Shown: positions 54,670-64,000 of the stretch, in pieces | How the letters are laid out: each line of letters begins with the position of its first letter | Numbering within the stretch: position 1 is the first letter of the stretch | DNA from: Xanthostigma xanthostigma | Taxonomy: Eukaryota; Arthropoda; Insecta; Raphidioptera; Raphidiidae | DNA: 64,000 nt | NCBI GenBank assembly: GCA_963575645.1 | Contig: OY754464.1 | Span: 48,598,192-48,662,191, forward strand | Reading direction: 5' to 3' | The notes under the pieces: model-generated | What the model was told of the DNA's origin: nothing | Database searches by the model: none | What the model saw: only the letters and a program-made list of their open reading frames with translations | Program-made: the position numbers and the translations under genes

Positions 54670-55580
54670 GACTAGACGATGACTAGACAAAGGCCATGTT
54701 GGATGTGAAAATTAAGAAGTGATACAACTCAATAAAATATACGTATGCTACAAACCGATTGATAGTTCATTTCTATTTTGTGTTTTTGCTTGGTAGCTAA
54801 CAGTGCATAATATGTGTTAAGACTTCAGAGTATAATATGCTATCTACAAATGTCCGTTGCACTCTTCATCTCAAATCTTTTCTCTTCACCTAAAAACTAC
54901 TACAGCTCTCCCGATGCTATTTTCAATACTCAAGAGTTCTTGTAAATGCCAAATGAAGGACCAAGAATCACACGACAGATCCTACAGGCGAATTTTTGAA
55001 AAAACGTTTTGGCTACGTGTGAAAGATTACGTAATTAATAATTTTTTTTTTAAATGTGTAACTTTTTCCAGAATTTTTCCATTTTATTTCTAACCTACAG
55101 AATCTTTGTCTGATTTTTTACTCTTCAATTGGCGTTTACCCAAACCTTTTAGCTTTTAAAATATAATGAGGTAAGAATTTGGGATGAAGAATGCAGAACC
55201 TATTTGTAGGTAGGCATATACTTTTCAATTGATTGCTGAATTCATTGGGTATTCCAAGTATGTAATTAAATTAAAAATAAATATCCAAATAAACAGTTCG
55301 GTGAACCTCTGAACTCTAAAAATACAATCTTATTAATTTTAATTAATAAAAATATGTTTGTTCATATTATAAACAAATTAAAAGATTTTATATTATTATA
55401 TAAACGAGATATAAAAGGGAAAAGGGTTCTATAACAATTCAATATCTGGCAGATTATGAGATTATCAAAATTAATTGGGAGTTTGAGAATAACCGAACCA
55501 TACAGGGATGGCATTTCCTTAATTCGTCTATTACAAATTCTCAGTTCATTTATAGAGATAAATTATTGTAAAGAAGAAAA
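54670..55580. other. non-coding, no gene seen
   Basis: AT-rich; a 78-codon plus-strand frame at 54.86 kb has no recognisable motif. Confidence 0.5.
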
Positions 55581-55589
55581 GTTTATATA

Positions 55590-56354
55590 CAGGGTGTCCC
55601 ATTAAGAATGGGACATAGAACAACCGCAGATTCTCCAATTCAAAATAAAACGATTAAGCGAAATATGCTTAGATAAAATGTTACTCGCTCTACCAGTGGC
55701 GTACGGCAGGAGTAAGTAATGCTTGTACCCCTTCTAAATGTTACGCCGCTGTCTAAATTTTAATTTTGACTATAATTTTAATTTTTTTGATATTTTCTAA
55801 GTCAATAATGTACACTTGTTAGTTTGTTGTAAAGTCATTGGTTTTCGAGATATTCGCAGTTAAAGATAGATAGACATGTACTTTTTATTTGTATTATTAT
55901 TAATAATATTCATTTTTACAATTTTGTCTTAAAAAAACTGCGAATATCTCGAAAACCAATGACTTTACAACAAACTAACAAGTGTACATTATTGACTTAG
56001 AAAATATCAAAAAAATTAAAATTATAGTCAAAATTAAAATTTAGACAGCGGCGTAACATTTAGAAGGGGTACAAGCATTACTTACTCCTGCCGTACGCCA
56101 CTGGTAGAGCGTACTGAACTAATTTTTTTATTGTTAGGTGCATTTTATGATATTTAACAAGTGTGCCGATATGAGTAAAATTATACGGTGTATTAAAAAA
56201 ATTATGGACATTAATAATTTTTCAGTTTTCAACTTCAACACCCCGTATTTCGGAAACCAGTAACATTTTATCTAAGCATATTTCGCTTAATCGTTTTATT
56301 TTGTATTGGAGAATCTGCGGTTGTTCTATGTCCCATTCTTAATGGGACACCCTG
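55590..56354. mobile_element. foldback with CAGGGTGTCCC ends, asymmetric arm
   Basis: Flanked by TA (TATA) on both sides. Ends read CAGGGTGTCCCATTAAGAAT, which itself contains a small hairpin. Arms agree closely for about 100 bp, then the right arm has ~155 bp (56,108-56,261) absent from the left, then both agree again through CTACCAGTGGCGTACGGCAG to a shared inner block (ATTGACTTAGAAAATATCAA). A TA duplication suits Tc1/mariner-type MITEs. Confidence 0.7.
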
Positions 56355-56359
56355 TATAT

Positions 56360-57695
56360 GTTATTCAGAAATTACTGAATCGATTTGAAAAACTTTTGCA
56401 CCGCTTTAAAACAAACCTATATTCTTAGGCTTAGAAAAAAGAGGAGTAGCCGTAAGCGAAAACATGTAAAGCTAGCTATACTATAATAGATACAATAAAG
56501 TGATACATGAGAAAGGATGAGGGTCCGTAAGGCGGGTTTTTAACTCCAAGATTAATAAAAAATTCAAATATATAGATTCTACTGAAACGAAATAATTATG
56601 TATTTTCGGTTGTAAGTGCGACGAAAGTAAAGCGTTTAGACCAGCAAATCTAGCTGTATTTTTCACTTTTACAAAAATGCTTTGCTAACTCAAGTGCGAT
56701 TGTGTTCTGCTTTCAATATAAGCGCAGTGAGGCAACACTTTTATTTTATATAATATAAATTATGTCTTTTGATGTCTTCTACAACTCATGTCAAAAATAA
56801 ACTGTTGCGTAATCGTGCTCATATTGTGACATAATATAGTTTTTCAAGAAAAATATTGTAGAATTTAAAATTTTTCTTTCTCGAAAAAGAAATGATCGTT
56901 TGAGGCGATAGTTTTTTAAACTGTGTATATGCTACATTAATACAGACTGTATGTAAAATCAGACCGTATGCAAACAGTCAAGGGTGGATGTAAACGGTCT
57001 ATATGACGCAGACACGCGTATGTTGAAAAACTGGAATTTCATATACGGACTAGACCGTATACATGCGAACCGTCGCGCTTCAGAATAGGTGTTTAAATCT
57101 TAACGCGATGTGTTGTATTTATTTTTATGAAATTTACGAAGTGTAGATATTATTGCTGATGATTTCTGATAACATTGAAAAGTTTTTGTTAATTAAAGTA
57201 ATGGAATTAGTTATAAAAATTCAAAAATATAACAAAACTACAACAGGAGAAGATTTGGAAAACATTGTTATTGTTTGGGTAACACGAAGAAATTTCAAAA
57301 TATTATAGTCGTTTAGAATTCAGTACATGGCCTGTTAACATTGTAATAATAGGGTATTTTGCACCATATAAGAAAAAATATAATAATACATATTTTCGAT
57401 AGATTTTATAAAAATCAAACGAGAAATGTTGATTTCTTTTCATTAAAATGTACAATAAATTTTATAATTCAATTTTAAAAATTGTATTTTTTAATCTTCA
57501 AAAGTCTAAAACGCTGTTCGCCATGTTGAATCCCGGTTTCACGTCACTGTTGGGCTGTGTGTTATTTTGAAGTTCTTTCAAGTTATTATCACGTTTATAG
57601 ATCCCGTATTTCATTGAGTTGGCATCATGGTTCCGTAAAGCAGAAAATACTAATCTACCAAGGACAAATACGTTTAATAAATCAATAAAGTTTTA
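56360..57695. other. non-coding with GACCGTAT motif cluster
   Basis: AT-rich. At about 56,940-57,075 the motifs CAGACCGTATGCAAACAGTC, AAACGGTCTATATG and ACTAGACCGTATACATGCGA recur in both orientations. No gene recognised. Confidence 0.45.
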
Positions 57696-57700
57696 CTAAT

Positions 57701-58454
57701 AGTCCGGTCAAAATAACTAAAAAATAGTGGTAGGTTTACAATAATTCGCATAGAGCTGAAAATTGGTACAGGTTTTAGGTAACAAATGAAATATTAAAAG
57801 TCCCCATTGGGCCTACATCAAAATTTATTGAGAGCCAAAGGTTAAAAATATCGTTTGTTTGCACTTTTTTCGTAAACGGTAAATATTATCTAAAAATAGG
57901 TCAGACAAAAGTTGTAGATCATGAACTTGTCTACGAGAATTGTTTTTATACTTTTTTTCTACGAATAACGATTCTTTTGAAATGGTGATTTCATACATCG
58001 ATATAACATGTATATTAATATTTAACGCTATTTTTGATAAATACGCGTTCAGTACGTACAATATTATCTCAGGAATAGTGATTCGTAGGAAACAAATATA
58101 AGAATAGTTTTTGTAGACAATTGCATGATCTACAATTTTTGTCTGACCTATTTTTAATAACATTTATCGTTTACGAGAAAAGTGCAAAAAAACGATATTT
58201 TTAACCTTTGACCCTGAATAAATTTTTATGTAGGCCCAGTGGGGACTTTTGATATTTCATTTGTTACCTAAAACCTGTACCAATTTTCAGCTCTATGCGA
58301 ATTATTGTTTAACCTTTGACCCTAATTTTTTTTAGCAGATGTGGGATCGGTGGGGACATTCGATATTTTATTTGTAATAGTGTACTTAAGACCTGTATCA
58401 ATTTTAAGTTCTATGCGAATTATAGTAAATTGAAATGTTTATTTTGACTGGACT
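57701..58454. mobile_element. foldback MITE with AGTCCGGTCAAAATA ends
   Basis: AGTCCGGTCAAAATAACTAA at the left and TTTATTTTGACTGGACT at the right. Long arms share AATTCGCATAGAGCTGAAAA, GGTACAGGTTTTAGGTAACA and GTTGTAGATCATG-type phrases. The right side carries a partial duplication of its outer part (about 58,310-58,430). The 112-codon frame in the right half is incidental. Confidence 0.7.
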
Positions 58455-58459
58455 ATAAC

Positions 58460-59590
58460 TTGTATACTTGTATATACTATACTTACACTGTTATGTAATA
58501 ATCATAGTAATCTTAAATATATTTAATTGTACAATGTTTAATTGTACTGGTTACTGCGCACTATCGTTATTATTTACAATCATAGTGACGTCACGAGTCA
58601 TTTTCGCGCAAAAATTCATAATGATAAATTAAAAGTTGTTTTTATGGCACAATTCGGTTATAAAATATTATTATAAAAATTTTAGTGCTTCTTTATCACT
58701 TTAGGATTCATTTAAAGCACTTTTCAAAAAACGGTGTAATAGCCTATTGATGAAGTTCCCAAAGAAATGGAAGTTTTCCTTAGATCGGTGACTACGACTC
58801 AGTCTACCAAACATGCCAAGGTTTTATGAAATGTACCTGGAAAACTAAATGCCAATCAAACTAATGTGCTTGTCGAAAAAAGAATATATTGTGTAATTCT
58901 AAATGCCATAATAGCTTAATATGTATAAATAGAGAAAAAAATAGACGTTCGAACATTATATAAATCCCACATGGCCTAAATGTTAAATTCATATACTATC
59001 TAGGTATAAGTTAGACTGTAGGATAAATTGACAAATTTTTTTATAAACGGACTAATCTGTTTGCAAAATACAAACTTCTTACTCAAACGGATTAAAATCA
59101 TCAGCCTGTGTATATTACAGACTGTTACATACACCTACAATATACATGTATTTAACATTTTTTCCGTGTAATTTCCAATTCTAAACAATATTTTTCTACG
59201 CATTTTGATTACAATTTTGCTTCAAAAGCGATCTTTTTCTATATAAAACAATCATTTACTTTTATGTGAATACGATTTTATTAAATGTTTGTCATGACAG
59301 GGAGTTCACAAAGGCATTAGACTGCATGTATAAAAACTGTAATTATATGATCACAATCTAAGATCATTGTTCAATCAAATTTTTTGACATTGGTTTCTTG
59401 AATTCAGCATAGACGTGACATAAATTCCGCTTAAACTTTCAAAATTGAAAGAACATAATTATTTTGTTAATATGACTTTATTCGAATTTTTTAACATTAT
59501 GGGACTCTCGACATTTGTTGCTTTTGATTATTTCGTTTCCAAATAAAGATCTAATAAGACCAAGGAGCTAGTAATATATAAACGTGTACT
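58460..59590. other. non-coding, no gene seen
   Basis: AT-rich, no bounded element. CAAACGGATTA-like phrases near 59.04-59.10 kb vaguely resemble the motif cluster at 57 kb. Confidence 0.45.
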
Positions 59591-59593
59591 TAC

Positions 59594-59722
59594 ATTGCGA
59601 ACAAAGAGTTGACAACAGATTATTATAGATTCTGAGCTGAACTCATTAGTCGTCAATCGAGTGCGGATAGTCTAATGTGTTACGATGATTGAATGATGAC
59701 TGATGCGAGTGTATATAATATT
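59594..59722 (-). promoter_or_regulatory. possible promoter and 5'-UTR exon for the AANAT-like gene
   Basis: On the minus strand a TATTATATA box (about 59,712-59,720) is followed within about 30 bp by initiator-like TCAGTC and TCATTC. About 100 bp further a perfect donor GCAAT|GTAAGT ends at 59,594. This is what a short leader exon would look like, and the coding exon at 51,067 needs one. The 8.5-kb distance and lack of expression data keep this speculative. Confidence 0.25.
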
Positions 59723-59729
59723 TGATTGT

Positions 59730-60515
59730 TGCGACGTCCGGTAAACAACTAACAACTACTAGTTAACCTAACACGTATTTACAGTGACGGTCCAACTACA
59801 TAATATCAGTGGTACAAGGCGAAATGGCGTACGTCAGTATAAATAGATCAGTCTTATTTAGGCATAGGTATATGTTCGACTTTAGAAGCCGTTTCAACTG
59901 TAAGACCATCAAACAAAAACAACATTATATAGTGCCATTATATAGATATGGAGGAGTAGGCAAGACGGCGAGGAGTTTTGGGTGTATTTTTCGGGCACAG
60001 GCGAGATTATTGTTGGAATCGCTTCATTTTAGGGTGTTATTCAACCCCCTAAGTTTGCTTACAAATTGTTGGTGTGCTTGATTTTATAATTGACAATTAG
60101 TGACGAAAACAGTGCTTTTTTCTCTATTTCCTTTAATATCTCCGTTCCTCTTGACTTTTAGTATAGCATATGCATTGAGAAAGTTGTTCCTTATGAAATT
60201 TCCTAAAAAAATGAGCACTGACAGAGGTCGCTAAGTGCAACTGTTAACTGGCAAATAGCCCCGAAAGTTAAAAAAACACGTTTTTTTCACTATATTTTTA
60301 CTAAAAAATGAGCGCACATAAATAGCTGAAAATTTTCAAAAATGATGTCTATGTTGACCCAAACATGCATGAATAATTTTAGCGTCATCGGTCAATTACT
60401 TCTCGAGTAATTAACGATCACTTTTTTTCGTTTCCTTAATTGCAAATTGCGACATTTTTTTCACAAACGGGTATCGCTGGTCGGACCAAGCCAGAAAAAT
60501 CACAAATTCATTCAA
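59730..60515. other. non-coding; unrecognised plus-strand frame
   Basis: A 90-codon plus-strand frame (59,809-60,081) starts with GTG and reads no known domain. The rest is AT-rich repeat-like sequence (GTATCGCTGGTCGGACC). Confidence 0.4.
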
Positions 60516-60523
60516 CTTTAGTA

Positions 60524-60646
60524 TCCCGTTAGAATTTTTGGAAAAAATTGATTCTAACCGATTTTATAACGTTTGAATATTGGTATCGCTAAAGAAATCG
60601 TTATAAAATCGGTTAGAATTAATTTTTTCCAAAAATTCCAACGGGA
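60524..60646. repeat. foldback, ~48-bp arms
   Basis: CCCGTTAGAATTTTTGGAAA and CTAACCGATTTTATAACG pair with CGTTATAAAATCGGTTAG and TTTCCAAAAATTCCAACGGG around a ~27-bp loop. Confidence 0.75.
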
Positions 60647-60834
60647 ATTAAACTTAATATTTTAAGAAGTAAAGCGATAAAGTCGGTTCAATCATTATTT
60701 CATATACTCGTTTAAGGAGGCTGAGCCGTTTTACGAAGATAATGAAAAAAATCTGAAATAAAGTTTTTTTAATAGATTTTTTTATGACAAAATTTTCTGT
60801 AAAAAATCCAAAATCATTAGGAGATTTATAAAGT

Positions 60835-61315
60835 TAATAAAATATTTTTTATAAAAAAATTGAACCGACTTCACACTAAAAAGTAAAAAATAATTGCGTG
60901 TTGAAATGTTTTGGAGTCGGTGTCAGCCAAAATGAAATCTATTCCGAGAACTACACCGACTCCAAAACATTTCAATACGTAATTATTTTTTACTTTTTAG
61001 TGTGAAGTCGGTTCAATTTTTTTATTAAAAATATTTTATTTTTCTCTTTTTAGTGTTAATCTAACACTAAAAATCGGTGAACATACATAAAAAACATTAT
61101 GCGTTTCTTTAAATTTGAAAGTTTCCCTCGATTTCTCCGGATTCCACCATCAAATCCTGACTTGGTTCCGATGGGACCACCTCTGAGGTGCACTCTTTCG
61201 AATAAAAAAAAAATTGAAAATCGGTTCATAATTGACGGAGAAATCGGTGAATTACATAAAAAAAAAAAAAAATACAGACGAACATAGAACCTCCTCCTTT
61301 TTGTTGAAGTCGGTT
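60835..61315 (-). mobile_element. AACCGACTTC family element, inverted copy
   Basis: The reverse-orientation counterpart of 45,157-45,661, in the same modular order: inner foldback (GAACCGACTTCACACTAAAA and its mirror), TTAGTGTTAATCTAACACTA, GGTTCCGATGGGACCACCTC, and AGAACCTCCTCCTTTTTGTTG followed by AAGTCGGTT at its outer end. Confidence 0.7.
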
Positions 61316-61329
61316 AAAAATTAAAAAAA

Positions 61330-63020
61330 ACTTTTACATGTAGTCTTATGGACAATATGTCAACCTAGCATGCAAACGGTACATTTTAATTTTTTGAAAA
61401 TAACCAAATAATGTCAGCAGTTCCGAAAACTAACTATGTAAAGCATCGATGTCTTACGCATATTTTAATATTTTTTCCAATTTAATTAGGAGACTTTTAA
61501 TCAATAAAAAAATTATTAAACCTTAGCACTTTTTGATTATGGACTTTTATTCTTGACAATTTTAACCGAATTTTTAACTTTTTAATGATTTAATTTCAAT
61601 TTCTATTACTTTTAATTTCTTTTTTTTTATTATTTACTGCAAAAAATATGTAAAATACAGATATTTACATAAATTTATTTTTCTAACCTAACTTTGTACA
61701 AAAAATTCAAAAGTTAGTCCATTAAGTAAAATACTGAAGTAATTAATTCATATTAAAAAATTAGTTATTTATGCCTTTATGACAATAATTTATTGGTATC
61801 ATCGACTTATAACCTTTTGTAAAAATTTATTGTGGAAAAGTTGAGTTCCCATTTAGAATTCAACTTACTTTTGATTGGAACTGTAATGGATCAACCTCCT
61901 TAACGTCAGTTTGGGAAATTTTTATGAAAAACCAAAATTCACTTTTCTTGTTGCATAGCAACGTAACAATATCAGTCATAGGAGAATGGACAAATGAAAT
62001 ATTAAGAAGTAGGTACTGCAAAATTTTATTGAAAGTGAATTAGGGGTTGTAAAAGTTATGCAACATCCAGTTTTTTGTTAGTATTGGTTTATGTAAAGAT
62101 AGAACGTCCATAGGTATATACAACGAAATAGAGCTATAAAAATACTATCCAAAACAATACCTCACAAAATATTTGACATACACCTCATTGCCTTGCCGCC
62201 AAAATTACATACCAATATAGTCAGAATTAAAGATAATAATAATAATAATATTAAATATGCACAGTAGAGTAGAATTTCTATTATCCTGCATTCATTTTAT
62301 TCACGAAGTTGATTTAATAATGCAGGGTAATAAGTTATTAACTGTTAATGTCAATGCAATTAGTCGTACGTGGCACGCTCTATGATCAACACGGGCATTG
62401 CAACACGCATCTTATTCGTCGTTTAAAAAACAAAACTTTAAAAATTTGCATGCTCCTAACTCTTAACTTAGATATTTTCAGATTAATGGCCAAAAAACGA
62501 ATTAAAATTTTAACTTTCAACCTCCATATTTCCAAAACTATCAACTTTTGGATAAGGCAAGTTTGCGCCAATGGTCACCATTTGACGTGTAGTATCTTCA
62601 ACTTTCAAATCCATTGTTAATGAATCATTCTCTGTATGAGCCTATAATAAGTCTCAACCTATTATGGCAATGCAACAATAGATATGTATGGGCTTGTCAC
62701 ACGTTTTTTTTTATTAGAGTTGGAACCTACGCTACAAAATGGATATGAAACAATTATTTTAAATTTTTCTGCAGAAAATATTTCCAAAAGTGTGCATCTT
62801 TTTCAAGGTAATTCTAAACATAGAATAATCCTGCTACGGAGGTACGTCATTGCTAGACAGTTTCGACTGATTGACTGTAGCCTGTAGCTGAATCACACCC
62901 ACTGGTTTTGTAGGCATAGATAACTGGTATACACATCTTTTTCCATAGACATACCTTTCAGGTCCTGCTTAAACGTAATCAGAATATGGGGCCTATGCTT
63001 AGCCGTTTGGAGTGAACACA
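61330..63020. other. long non-coding stretch
   Basis: AT-rich, with an ATA microsatellite near 62,230-62,250. Opposed frames at 62.35-62.62 kb and a 67-codon frame at 62.7 kb have no recognisable domain. Confidence 0.45.
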
Positions 63021-63029
63021 ATCCTTAAA

Positions 63030-63240
63030 TTCTTGTTGGCAATTAAGACGAAGGATAAAAAAAGGGAATAATTGATTTTCATTAAAAGGAATAATGTGCA
63101 TTGTTTAAAATTTTCAAATTTTGATAGGCCAGACGACTCTATTGATGCTAGCAAATAATCATAGCAGCTATGGTGTCATTAAAAAATCTTCATTAACGCG
63201 AGCGTAGCCGCAGTTATAATGACCACTACTGGGTAAAATA
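63030..63240 (+). repeat. R6 family copy
   Basis: TTGGCAATTAAGACGAAGGA, AATAATGTGCATTG and CGCGAGCGTAGCCGCAGTT correspond in order to the R6 copies at 24.4-24.8 kb (there CTGAGCGTAGGCGG). Confidence 0.45.
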
Positions 63241-63244
63241 GTTA

Positions 63245-64000
63245 AGAAAATCCAGATTTTAAATTTGAATTGATTTTCTATTCAATTTGCGTTTTAATAG
63301 AATGTACATTAATGACACTCAACAGCTGAGGTCATCAGCGTCTAATTTGCATTTCATTGAAACTCACATTCACCATTTCCATATTGTCTGTGTTTCGGTT
63401 CCATTTATGTCAAATAATCGAGACTATACCATACTTTTAACACACGTGACATGTATGTTATCATTCTAAATATGTTTTATGTAAGTTTATGTGTATATAC
63501 ATTATAGCAAGCTATTTTTGACCTTCGAAACAAGCCCTTAACCCTTAAAAAAGGACCGGATTGAGATTCCGTTTTTATAAAAAATTCTTATATAAAATTT
63601 TGATTTTGTTAACTTTTGGCTCACCCTGTATATGTAGCTCGACATTCCGCAAGGTCAAGCGAGCTCTGATTAAAACATGTCCGAGTTTTGTGAACGAAAT
63701 TGAATGATTTTTGATAAAAGTAAAGATTTTTTATCAATGAGTGCGAGAGAGACGGCATGTTTTTGAAACGCAATAGAAAGGGACAGACAGTTAGAGTTGG
63801 CAAGAAAAAGCCGTGGAATTTTGAAAAATGATGGGTCGGTATTGTTCGTAGCGAGAGTACAGACTGGAGAGAAAGGTCCGGAAGAAAAATTTTGAAATGG
63901 AGTGATTTGCTGAGCCTCCACTGAGAATTTGAAGAATTTGATCGTATTATCGTCTCGTTTCGACTTTCGTGTATCGAAAAAATATCGATTTTAACGTTTT
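63245..64000. other. non-coding, no gene proven
   Basis: Two overlapping minus-strand frames (60 and 83 codons, 63.62-63.92 kb) are unrecognised. A TTGGCTCACCCTGTATATG phrase near 63,618 looks like the border of a MITE. The last 300 bp are less AT-rich and could belong to a feature that continues beyond the window. Confidence 0.4.

Noticed and set aside
57825-58163. 112-codon minus-strand frame
   Set aside because: Entirely within a foldback MITE.
59809-60081. 90-codon frame with GGVGKT, P-loop-like
   Set aside because: The GGVGKT string stands alone, with no following hydrophobic strand or other NTPase motifs, and the frame begins with GTG.

Overview
The window is AT-rich insect genomic DNA, most likely from a lepidopteran. 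That call rests on three dispersed repeat types I associate with moths and butterflies: an ~815-bp element with GGTTCCG-like and GGCCAAG-like ends (18.4 and 49.8 kb), the AACCGACTTCAACAAAAAGG family (45.2 and 60.8 kb), and many Helitron-like 3' ends finishing in CTAGT. It is not prokaryotic. Most of the sequence is intronic or intergenic DNA filled with DNA-transposon relics, and most open frames in it are chance frames.

The one host gene I can assemble is on the minus strand between 51,067 and 44,475. It is a four-exon arylalkylamine N-acetyltransferase-like GNAT enzyme of 243 codons. All three coding introns have GT/AG borders and phases that join cleanly, the start codon sits one base after a probable 5'-UTR splice acceptor, and an AATAAA overlaps the stop codon. 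Its introns hold a foldback composite, a tRNA-derived SINE, several MITEs and the ~815-bp element. A possible upstream non-coding exon and promoter lie near 59.6-59.7 kb. Other protein-coding traces are a 3' LINE end (20.0 kb), a short LanC-like (LANCL) fragment (31.35 kb), a Harbinger-like transposase fragment (41.5 kb) and a possible isolated exon (42.13 kb).

Layout: 0-11 kb holds decayed Helitron ends, a pogo-like MITE (4.3 kb) and a GC-rich Harbinger-like MITE (6.0 kb). 11.14-17.09 kb is one large Foldback-type element: a 9-bp target duplication, very long unequal inverted ends built from a 152-bp satellite (about 20 and 7 units), and a core carrying a GC-rich inverted module. 17-26 kb holds foldbacks, a 120-bp tandem repeat, a LINE end and a tRNA-Ile-like sequence with a hairpin insert. 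26.7-29.7 kb is an old repeat copy split by nested insertions, including a 1.24-kb near-perfect palindrome studded with GCCATCCGAT-type motifs. 29.7-44 kb has further foldbacks, one with the LANCL fragment exactly in its loop, and a run of 22-bp palindromes. 44-51 kb is the acetyltransferase gene. 51-64 kb holds more MITEs and foldbacks.

The strongest theme is the density of inverted repeats, roughly twenty in 64 kb, several about 98% identical between arms. Such loci could form long hairpin RNAs if transcribed. Identity values are by-eye estimates, and family names rest on remembered motifs, not on a database search.
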